Assembly (NCBI GenBank): GCA_031279575.1
Contig: JAITIG010000080.1
Span: 1 to 7,085, forward strand
Source: Bifidobacteriaceae bacterium
GTDB taxonomy: Bacteria; Actinomycetota; Actinomycetes; Actinomycetales; WQXJ01
Length of the DNA stretch: 7,085 nucleotides
Reading direction: 5' to 3'
Part shown: positions 1 through 5,781 of the stretch, one piece after another
How positions within the stretch are numbered: position 1 is the first letter of the stretch
Layout of the letters: every line of letters starts with the position of its first letter
Notes under the pieces: generated by a model
The model's database searches: none
Told to the model about the DNA's origin: nothing
What the model saw: only the letters and a program-made list of their open reading frames with translations
Made by a program: the position numbers and the translations under genes

Positions 1-126
1 ATGCCGCCCACCCCGGCCCGCCTCGCCACCTCGGCGCCGCCCGCCTCCCCCGCCACCCGCACGATGCCGCCCACCCCCGCCCGCCTCGCCCCCTCGGCGC
101 CGCCCACTTCCCCCGCCAACCGCACC
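1..126 (+). repeat. 63-bp tandem repeat, two copies
   Basis: Bases 1-63 and 64-126 are two direct copies, with most positions identical and differences mainly at single bases. The unit is 21 codons, so the frame is kept. The array may continue left of the window. A shorter 18-bp direct repeat follows (units starting at 136 and 154, ACCCAGGCC plus variants). Confidence 0.85.
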
Positions 127-273
127 ACTCCGCTCACCCAGGCCGCAGCGCCCACCCAGGCCACAGCGGCGGGGCGGACCGGCGGCGGGGGCGCGGGGCA
201 CGGCATCGGGCAGCGGACTGCGGCGGCGGGCGGCGGGCGCGGCGGGGGGTTGAGGGTGTTTGGGGCGCCATGA
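1..273 (+). CDS. 3' end of an upstream Pro/Ala/Gly-rich reading frame (partial, unidentified)
   Basis: Frame +1 is open from the window edge to a TGA whose first two bases are the TG of the next gene's ATG (ATGA at 270-273). The other junctions of this operon have the same kind of overlap. The 90 visible residues show no recognisable domain. Residues 1-42 are two 21-residue Pro/Ala-rich repeats (each starting MPPTPARLA), followed by TQAAAP/TQATAA and a Gly-rich end containing GIGQ. The tail of the second transferase downstream also ends in a Pro/Ala then Gly-rich stretch with GIGQ, so this may be the low-complexity C-terminus of another surface-polymer gene. Third codon positions are almost all G or C. 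The ATG at position 1 is inside the repeat and is probably not the true start. In DNA this rich in GC an open frame can occur by chance, so it could also be non-coding. Confidence 0.5.
   Translation: MPPTPARLATSAPPASPATRTMPPTPARLAPSAPPTSPANRTTPLTQAAAPTQATAAGRTGGGGAGHGIGQRTAAAGGGRGGGLRVFGAP
235..265 (+). promoter_or_regulatory. G-quadruplex motif over the translation start region
   Basis: The plus strand reads GGG (235-237), 6 nt, six Gs (244-249), TTGA, GGG (254-256), TGTTT, GGGG (262-265). This fits the usual G3+N1-7 quadruplex pattern and ends 4 nt before the ATG at 270. The only Shine-Dalgarno-like bases for that gene (TTGAGGG and the terminal GGGG) lie inside it. A folded RNA could therefore affect initiation, unless ribosomes arrive by coupling from the overlapping upstream stop. 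Folding is inferred, not shown. Confidence 0.4.
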
Positions 274-2132
274 GCCGGCCGTGGTTCTGGCCGGATGTGC
301 CGGTGCGCAACATAATTTGGGGGCTCGAGCTGCCGCTGCTGGTGCTCAACGCGTCCGCCCTGGTGACGGCGGTGGTGGCGTGGTACCGGCCGGGGGCGGC
401 CGCGATGGCGGCCATGTCCGCCGGGGTTTGCCTGATGGTGGCGGGCCTGGGCTTGCGCCGGGCGGCCACGGGCAATCCGATGGCCGGCCACTACGTGCTG
501 GCCCGCTTGACCCTGGTTTACGCGGTCTTCGGGGTGCATGAGCCGAGCCGCGCCCTGGCCCACCACATCATCCCAGCCGCCCTGGTGGGGGCCTGCCTGC
601 TGGCAGAGCCCGTCGCCAAAGCCTTCGAGGCGCAAGCCTTCCCCTACGCGGCCCATTTCCCCGGCGTCAAAACCCGGTCCCGCCACCTGCCCGCGGGCAG
701 CGTGTTCTGGGCCAACCTGGCGGCCACCGCCGTCATCACCACCGTGGGGCGCAACCTGCTGGCGGTTGAACTGACGGTGGCGAGCCTGGCGGCGCTGGTC
801 AACCTGGCGGCTTTGGCGGACATGGCGCTGTTCGCCTTGCAGCGGCTGCGTTTCAACGCCCGCCTGCCTCAAGTTTGGGCCGCCATGGCGCCGGCCTTCG
901 CCGTCCACTGGCAGGCCGCCCGCGGGTCGATCCACCAGCTCACCATGTGGATGGACCACCTCAAAGCCTTGGGCCGGCCGTTTTTCATTGTGACCCGCAG
1001 CGGCGAGAACTTCACCGAGGTGGCGCGCCAGTTTGACGTGCCGGTGCTGCACCGGGTGGGCCTGGACGCGGTCGGGGACGCCCTCAGCCCCAGCCTGAAG
1101 ACCGTCTTCTACGTCAACACGGCGATCCTGAACGACCACATGCTGCGCTACCCGCACCTGACCCACATTCAGCTCAACCACGGCGACAGCGACAAGGTGG
1201 CGTCCTATTCGCCGGTGTTCCGGGCCTACGACAAGGATTTTGTGGCCGGGCAAGCCGCCATCGACCGCTTCAAGGCGGCGGGGTTGGCGACAGCTCCGGG
1301 GTTCTTTGTCATTGTGGGCCGGCCGCAGGTGGCGGGCGTGCAGGCGGCGCGCGGGCCGGTTGGCGGTTTGGCCAACCCGACGGTGCTGTACGCCCCCACC
1401 TGGTGGGGCAACACGCAGGACTCGAACTACACCTCCCTGCCCAAGGGCCCGGAGATCACCCGGGCGCTGCTGGAGCGCGGCTGCACGGTGGTGTTCCGCC
1501 CGCACCCCTACTGGGACAAGCACCACCGCACGGCCGCCGCCCGCGAGGCGGTGGTCGATCTGCTGGCGCGGGACGCGGCGGCCAGCGGGCGCCGCCATGT
1601 TTACGGCGCCGCCGCCGAGTCTGAGCTGTCCGTGTTCGACTGCTTCAACCTGTCGGATTTCATGGTCTCGGACGTCTCCTCGGTGGTGAACGACTACTTG
1701 TTCTCACTCAAACCCCTTGTCATGATGGCCGTCACCGCCACCCCCGCCCAGTTCGCCACCGACTACCCGGTGGCCCAAGCCGCCTACATAGTCGACTACG
1801 CCACCCTCGACTCCGCCCCCCCACCTACCCAGTCGGCCGATGCCGACCAGGCCGGCCCCGCGCACCCCGCTGATGCCGTCCAGACCGGCCCCGCCCCCGG
1901 CGGCGACCCGGGGAGCCGGACCGGGGCGGCAGCCGACAGCGCGGCGGCCCGTGGCGGCGCCGGGCTTGGCGGGGGAGGTGGGGATGGCACGCTGGCGGGG
2001 GCGCTTGACGCGGTGTTCGGGGAGGACCCGCTGGCGGTGGTGCGCCGCCAACTCGAGACCTATTACCTGGGCGACATCCCGCGCCAGCGGTATGTTGAAC
2101 GTTTCTTGGAGGAGGCCGGCAAATATGTCTGA
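270..2132 (+). CDS. Membrane-anchored CDP-glycerol glycerophosphotransferase family protein (TagB/SpsB/TagF-like)
   Basis: The 620-residue protein has two parts. Residues about 17-190 hold five or six hydrophobic segments (roughly 17-38, 43-62, 74-90, 94-113, 143-164, 165-190). Residues from about 200 form a GT-B-like transferase with the marks of the Glyphos_transf family: HGDSDK at 304-309, FVAGQAAIDR at 324-333, VGRPQV at 349-354, YAPTW at 374-378, FRPHP at 409-413 and SDVSSVVNDY at 467-476. In TagF-type enzymes the HG and RPHP histidines and the DxSS loop are needed to transfer polyol phosphate from a CDP donor to a polymer. The active site should be cytoplasmic, held at the membrane by the N-terminal part. 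Residues about 513-573 are a Pro/Ala/Gly-rich insertion before the terminal helices (ETYYLGD at 596-602). ATG 270 is the first start in its frame and overlaps the preceding TGA. The substrate cannot be read from the sequence; glycerol or another polyol phosphate is possible. Confidence 0.88.
   Translation: MSRPWFWPDVPVRNIIWGLELPLLVLNASALVTAVVAWYRPGAAAMAAMSAGVCLMVAGLGLRRAATGNPMAGHYVLARLTLVYAVFGVHEPSRALAHHIIPAALVGACLLAEPVAKAFEAQAFPYAAHFPGVKTRSRHLPAGSVFWANLAATAVITTVGRNLLAVELTVASLAALVNLAALADMALFALQRLRFNARLPQVWAAMAPAFAVHWQAARGSIHQLTMWMDHLKALGRPFFIVTRSGENFTEVARQFDVPVLHRVGLDAVGDALSPSLKTVFYVNTAILNDHMLRYPHLTHIQLNHGDSDKVASYSPVFRAYDKDFVAGQAAIDRFKAAGLATAPGFFVIVGRPQVAGVQAARGPVGGLANPTVLYAPTWWGNTQDSNYTSLPKGPEITRALLERGCTVVFRPHPYWDKHHRTAAAREAVVDLLARDAAASGRRHVYGAAAESELSVFDCFNLSDFMVSDVSSVVNDYLFSLKPLVMMAVTATPAQFATDYPVAQAAYIVDYATLDSAPPPTQSADADQAGPAHPADAVQTGPAPGGDPGSRTGAAADSAAARGGAGLGGGGGDGTLAGALDAVFGEDPLAVVRRQLETYYLGDIPRQRYVERFLEEAGKYV
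1807..1985 (+). repeat. Low-complexity insertion with a 33-bp in-frame repeat
   Basis: This segment encodes residues about 513-573 of the membrane-anchored transferase. Bases 1836-1868 and 1869-1901 are an imperfect 33-bp direct repeat, encoding ADADQAGPAHP and ADAVQTGPAPG. The segment is C-rich up to about 1915 and G-rich afterwards. It lies between the core fold and the C-terminal helices. The paralogue downstream has no low-complexity insertion at this position. Confidence 0.7.
2108..2115 (+). promoter_or_regulatory. Strong ribosome binding site for the second transferase
   Basis: GGAGGAGG lies 9 nt before the ATG at 2125, within the last codons of the preceding gene. It is the best Shine-Dalgarno sequence in the operon. 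It fixes this ATG as the start, although the frame is open back to about 1840. Confidence 0.75.
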
Positions 2133-3912
2133 ACCGGCGCAGGGCCCGGACTCGCGGCGGGCTGCCTGGCGCGCCGCGGTGGCGCCCGGGGTGCTGGCGG
2201 GCAAGGCGCTCAAACTCGGCGTGGCGGCGGTGCGGGGCTCTGGCCTGCTGCCGAAGTCGATCCCGGACGGGCGCGGCGACGAGGCCCGCCTGCGGCAAAG
2301 CCGCCTCAAAGCCGAGGTCATTGTCTACTTCGCCGACACGGTCAACGGGCTCTACCAACTGCGGCCCTGGTTCGCCCCGCTGCGCGAGTTGCACCTGGTC
2401 CACCCGGTGCTGGTGGTGGGAACCGATTCGCGGGCCAGCCGGGCGATCCGCCATGAGTCCGGTTTGCCCGCGGTCACCATCTCCCACTATTCCTCGATCG
2501 ACTTGATTCTGGCGCGGGCGCCGGCCCGCCTGGCGCTGTACGTCAACCACAACGCGGCGAACTTCTCGATGCTCGGGTTCCCGCAATTGGTGCATGTCTC
2601 CATCATGCACGGCGACTCTGACAAGCTTGTCTCGATCTCAGGCCAGACCAAGGCCTACGACTTCACCTTTGTGGCCGGCCAGGCCGCCATCGACCGCCTG
2701 GCGGCCTACCTGCCGCTCTACAACGCCGCCGAGCGCTGCGTCATAATCGGCCGCCCCCAAGTCTCCCCCCCTCCACTTAACGCCTCCCCAGCCCCGCCCG
2801 GGGCACCCCCCGCCCCACCCGAGGCGCCCGCAAGCCCGGCGGGGGCGCCCTTCGCTCCACTTGGCGCGCCCCCCGCCCCACCCGAGGCGACACCTGCCGC
2901 AGCGGCGGCATCGGCCAGCCGGGCGGCATCGGGCGGCCGGGCGGCATCGGCCAGCCAGGCGGGACCGGGCGCACGGTGGCTGGCGGGCGGGCGGGCCACG
3001 GTGCTTTACGCGCCAACTTGGGAGGGGGGCACTGAATCGGCCGGATATTCCTCGCTGGCGGCCTACGGCCTGGAAATTGTCCAGCAACTGCTGGCCGACC
3101 AACGCTTCAGCCTGCTCTACCGGCCCCACCCGCTGACCGGCACCAGGTTGACCGAGTTCGCCGAGGCCGATGCCCGCCTGCGCGAACTGCTGGCCCAGGC
3201 GGCCCGCCGCGAGCCCGGCGCCGGCCACCGGGTGTCCAGCGGCGGCCCCGCCATGGACGATTTGCTGGCGGCGGACTTGCTGCTGGCGGACGTGTCCTCG
3301 CTGCCGATCGACTTCCTGGTGACAGGCCGGCCCCTGGCCATCACCCTGCCGGCCGACCCAGAGGCGCTCATCGCCCCCACCCCGCTGCTCGAGTCCACAC
3401 CCCGCCTGGGCGGTGAGGAAATCAACCAGGTGGCCGAGTTCGCCGGCGAGCTGCTGGAGACCGACCCTGGCGCCGCGCAGCGCCAGGCGATCACCGCCTA
3501 CTATTTGGGCGACACCCGCCCTGGAGCCGCCACCAGGGAGTTTGTGCAGGCTTGCGGCCGCATGATCGCCCTGGCGGAGGCCAACTGGGACCAAGCCCGC
3601 CGCCGCATGCGCGAGGGCATCCCCCTGGCGGCCGCCTTCGACCGCGCCGCCGCCCCGCCCCCAATCAACCCCCCGCCCCCAATCAACCCCCCAGCCCCAA
3701 CCGGTGCGGCCCCGGCCAAACCGGGCCCCCCGCCGCCGGCGCCCGGCCAGGGCCCAGACCCGGCCAAACCCCAAGGCGGCAAACCGGCCACGGCGCGCAC
3801 CCCGGGGCGCGGCCAGTTGGGGCGCGCGGCGGCGGCGGACGCTGGCGGGGGGAGCGGCATCGGGCAAGGGCAAACGCCCCGGCCAAACCCAAGTGGGGGG
3901 GACGGGCTATGA
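2125..3912 (+). CDS. Soluble CDP-glycerol glycerophosphotransferase family protein, paralogue of the preceding gene
   Basis: The 595-residue protein has no clear membrane segment. It repeats the motif order of its neighbour: HGDSDK at 162-167, FVAGQAAIDR at 182-191, IGRPQV at 208-213, YAPTW at 295-299, YRPHP at 332-336, ADVSSLPIDF at 388-397 and YYLGD at 459-463. These are Glyphos_transf (TagB/SpsB/TagF) signatures, so a role in adding polyol-phosphate units to a cell-wall polymer is likely. The shared stretches FVAGQAAIDR and HGDSDK indicate tandem duplication. Two low-complexity parts are unusual: residues about 214-290, inserted between IGRPQV and YAPTW where the neighbour has under 20 residues, and a Pro then Gly-rich tail from about 508 to the end. 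The start ATG has GGAGGAGG 9 nt upstream and overlaps the previous gene by 8 nt. Lacking an anchor of its own, the enzyme may work with the membrane-bound paralogue; this is inference. Confidence 0.87.
   Translation: MSEPAQGPDSRRAAWRAAVAPGVLAGKALKLGVAAVRGSGLLPKSIPDGRGDEARLRQSRLKAEVIVYFADTVNGLYQLRPWFAPLRELHLVHPVLVVGTDSRASRAIRHESGLPAVTISHYSSIDLILARAPARLALYVNHNAANFSMLGFPQLVHVSIMHGDSDKLVSISGQTKAYDFTFVAGQAAIDRLAAYLPLYNAAERCVIIGRPQVSPPPLNASPAPPGAPPAPPEAPASPAGAPFAPLGAPPAPPEATPAAAAASASRAASGGRAASASQAGPGARWLAGGRATVLYAPTWEGGTESAGYSSLAAYGLEIVQQLLADQRFSLLYRPHPLTGTRLTEFAEADARLRELLAQAARREPGAGHRVSSGGPAMDDLLAADLLLADVSSLPIDFLVTGRPLAITLPADPEALIAPTPLLESTPRLGGEEINQVAEFAGELLETDPGAAQRQAITAYYLGDTRPGAATREFVQACGRMIALAEANWDQARRRMREGIPLAAAFDRAAAPPPINPPPPINPPAPTGAAPAKPGPPPPAPGQGPDPAKPQGGKPATARTPGRGQLGRAAAADAGGGSGIGQGQTPRPNPSGGDGL
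2781..2976 (+). repeat. 63-bp and 18-bp in-frame repeats in the interdomain insertion
   Basis: Two repeat families adjoin. The segments 2791-2826 and 2854-2889 are copies 63 bp apart, best conserved over CCCCCGCCCCACCCGAGGCG (from 2807 and 2870), giving GAPPAPPEA twice. Then 18-bp units at 2905, 2923 and 2941, with a degenerate fourth at 2959, encode AASASR, AASGGR, AASASQ and AGPGAR. All units are multiples of three, so copy-number change would alter linker length without breaking the frame. Confidence 0.85.
3655..3702 (+). repeat. 18-bp tandem repeat in the C-terminal tail
   Basis: Two identical 18-bp units (3655-3672 and 3673-3690, CCGCCCCCAATCAACCCC) encode PPPINP twice. A diverged third unit follows. 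They open a roughly 85-residue tail that turns from Pro/Ala-rich to Gly-rich. Confidence 0.85.
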
Positions 3913-4856
3913 GGATTGTGGCCGTGGTGGTGGCGCACAACCGGCGCGACCTGCTGGCCGGCACCTTGGACGCGCTGGCCGCCCAGACCCGCCCGGTGGA
4001 CGCGGTCTTGGTGGTGGACAACGCCTCGGCCGATGGCTCGGCCGGGCTGGCGCGGCAGCACCCGGCGGTGGCCGAGGTGCTGGAACTGAAGCAGAACAGC
4101 GGCGGGGCGGGCGGCTTTTGCGCGGGCATGGCCCACGCCCTGATCTCAATGGGGGCCGGCGCGCTCTGGCTGATGGACGACGACACCGCCCCTACCCCCA
4201 CCGCCCTGGCCGAACTCGAGCGCGCCTGGCGCGCCTACCCCGGCAAAGTGGCGCTGGCCAGCTCGCGCGTGGTGTGGACCGACGGCCGCCCCCACCCCAT
4301 GAACTCGCAACGGCCGCGCCTGTTCGCCTCCCGGCGCGCCCGGGGGCGGGCCCGGCGGGCCGGCGCCATCGCCATCCGAACCGCCTCGTTTGTCTCAGTG
4401 CTGGTGGACGGCCACGAGGCCTGGCGCCACCAGCTGCCGCGAGCCGACTACTTCATCTGGAACGACGATTTGGAGTACACCGCCCGCCTGCTGCGCCGCG
4501 GCACGGGCATCCTGGTCCCCGCCTCGGTCACCACCCACCACACCAAGGCCTTCGCAAGCGCCATGGACGCGCCCGGCGACCGCTTCTTCTACGAGGTCCG
4601 CAACAAAATCTGGGCCTACTTCAAGTCGCCCGCCTTTGGGCCGCTGGAACGCTGGCCCTACGTCCTGTACACGCTGCTGGGCTGGGTCCACGCCTGGCGG
4701 CGCGCCGCCGACCGCCGGGTGATTGGCCGCGCCCTGGCCCGCGGCCTGCGGGCCGGATTGGGCGGCCGCCCCCGCCCCAGCGCCGCCGTCCTGGCCGGGG
4801 AGGGCGTGGTCGCCGCCGAGGTCGCCGCCATCGACAAGAGAGCCAAACGCCGGTGA
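3909..4856 (+). CDS. Family 2 glycosyltransferase, galactofuranosyl/rhamnosyl-transferase type
   Basis: The 315-residue GT-A protein should use a nucleotide sugar in the cytoplasm to extend a glycan. Visible motifs are VVVAHNR at 6-12, VDNASADGS at 36-44, NSGGAGGF at 63-70, the metal- and nucleotide-binding DDD at 90-92 (LMDDDTAPTP), and FIWNDDLEYTARL at 182-194, followed by HH at 210-211 and YEVRN at 228-232. The NxGGAGGF, DDD and W-x-DD-x-EY combination is typical of the GlfT1/GlfT2 and rhamnosyltransferase group of GT2; which sugar is moved cannot be told. Length is normal for the group. The C-terminal third is Arg/Ala-rich with one hydrophobic stretch near 249-262 (WPYVLYTLLGWVHA) that may touch the membrane. 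The ATG overlaps the previous stop (ATGA), with a G-run just upstream (3895-3901) as a poor ribosome site, so translational coupling is likely. Confidence 0.87.
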   Translation: MRIVAVVVAHNRRDLLAGTLDALAAQTRPVDAVLVVDNASADGSAGLARQHPAVAEVLELKQNSGGAGGFCAGMAHALISMGAGALWLMDDDTAPTPTALAELERAWRAYPGKVALASSRVVWTDGRPHPMNSQRPRLFASRRARGRARRAGAIAIRTASFVSVLVDGHEAWRHQLPRADYFIWNDDLEYTARLLRRGTGILVPASVTTHHTKAFASAMDAPGDRFFYEVRNKIWAYFKSPAFGPLERWPYVLYTLLGWVHAWRRAADRRVIGRALARGLRAGLGGRPRPSAAVLAGEGVVAAEVAAIDKRAKRR

Positions 4857-5692
4857 ACGCCGCCGCCGCCCCCGCCCGGCCGGCTTTCGCGGTGCTGTTG
4901 CCGGTCTACCGGGGCGACCACCCCAAGTGGGTCGAGGCGGCCTTCGCCTCTGTGGTCCACCAGTCGCTGGCGCCCACCCAGGTGGTGATTGTGCGCGACG
5001 GCCCCGTGCCCGCCCGCCTGGCCGCCCTGCTAGACCAGCTTTCAGCGCACGATGCCGTCAGCTTGGTCGCGCTGGCCCGCAACGCCGGGTTGGCGGCGGC
5101 TTTGAACGCTGGTTTGGATGCCTGCCGGCCGGACATTGTGGCCCGCCAGGACGCCGACGACTTGTCCGCGCCAGGTCGCTTCGCCGCCACCGTGCCGCTG
5201 GTCGCATCTAGGGTGTTTGACCTGGTGGGAGGCGCGTTGCGGGAGTTCGAGGCGGTGCCGGGGGATCTGGGGGAAGAGGCTGTCAGGGTCTATCCCGCAG
5301 GCGCGGCGGCGATCCGCCGCGCCGCCCGCCGCATCAACCCGCTGGCCCATCCAACGGTGGTGTTCCGCCGCGCCGCGCTGGCCGCCGCGGGCGGCTACCG
5401 GCCCTTCCACCACTTGGAGGACTACGACTTGTGGGTCAGGCTGCTGCTGGCGGGCTGGAAAGTCGGCAATGTGCCAAATGTGCTGGTGGATTACCGCGTC
5501 TCAGCCGAGGCCTACCGGCGGCGCGGCGGCCTGAAAACCCTGCGCGCCGAGTGGGCGCTGCAAGGCGAGTTCCTCCGCCGCGGCTTCACCAACCCCGCCG
5601 AATGGGCCCGCAACCTGGTGCTGCGCGGCGGCTTCGAACTGGCCCCGCTGGGCCTGCGCCGCCGCGCCCTGGCCCACCTCTGGCGCCCCTGA
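4853..5692 (+). CDS. Family 2 glycosyltransferase (polysaccharide type)
   Basis: The 279-residue GT-A protein differs from the preceding GT2. Motifs are LLPVYRGD at 15-22, VIVRDGP at 45-51, NAGLAAALNAGL at 77-88, ARQDADD at 97-103 (the DxD metal site), NPLAHPTVVFRR at 162-173 and LEDYDLW at 188-194 (acidic catalytic region), then DYR at 213-215. The pattern resembles AmsE/EpsE-like sugar transferases of exopolysaccharide and O-antigen clusters. Specificity is not readable; the role is probably addition of a side-chain or backbone sugar to the polymer made by this operon. The start is GTG at 4853, overlapping the previous stop as GTGA. AAGAGAG at 4836-4842 is a weak ribosome site 10 nt upstream. 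Starts further upstream in this frame would lie inside the preceding gene. It is the last gene of the run and is followed by a convergent gene. Confidence 0.87.
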   Translation: MNAAAAPARPAFAVLLPVYRGDHPKWVEAAFASVVHQSLAPTQVVIVRDGPVPARLAALLDQLSAHDAVSLVALARNAGLAAALNAGLDACRPDIVARQDADDLSAPGRFAATVPLVASRVFDLVGGALREFEAVPGDLGEEAVRVYPAGAAAIRRAARRINPLAHPTVVFRRAALAAAGGYRPFHHLEDYDLWVRLLLAGWKVGNVPNVLVDYRVSAEAYRRRGGLKTLRAEWALQGEFLRRGFTNPAEWARNLVLRGGFELAPLGLRRRALAHLWRP

Positions 5693-5781
5693 GCCCCGCC
5701 GCCCAGCCGCCCCCGCGCCCCCGCGCCCCGCGGCCGCCTTCAACCCCGCTGGGCCGGCTTGGGGCGGCCCCGCCGGGGGTC
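5693..5781. terminator. Convergent intergenic gap with possible stem-loops
   Basis: Eighty-nine bases separate two facing stop codons. They contain CCGCG-CCC-CGCGG (5721-5733) and GGGCCG, 8 nt, CGGCCC (5751-5770). Either could fold as a hairpin, but neither has a T-run on either strand. Termination here is therefore inferred from position more than shown. The gap is C-rich first and G-rich after about 5750. Confidence 0.3.

Noticed and set aside
1840..2124. Upstream extension of the second transferase frame to 1840
   Set aside because: It would overlap the first transferase by nearly 300 bases. The ATG at 2125 has GGAGGAGG at good spacing, and the extension has only a low-complexity sequence.
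2764..2992. Phase-variable on/off switch
   Set aside because: All repeat units here are multiples of three, so slippage by whole units would change length and not the reading frame.
2638..3873. Long minus-strand open frame opposite the second transferase (and others at 1825-2610 and 3501-4136)
   Set aside because: Very high GC makes stop codons rare on both strands. The translations are Gly/Arg-rich without motifs, while the plus strand has full family signatures.
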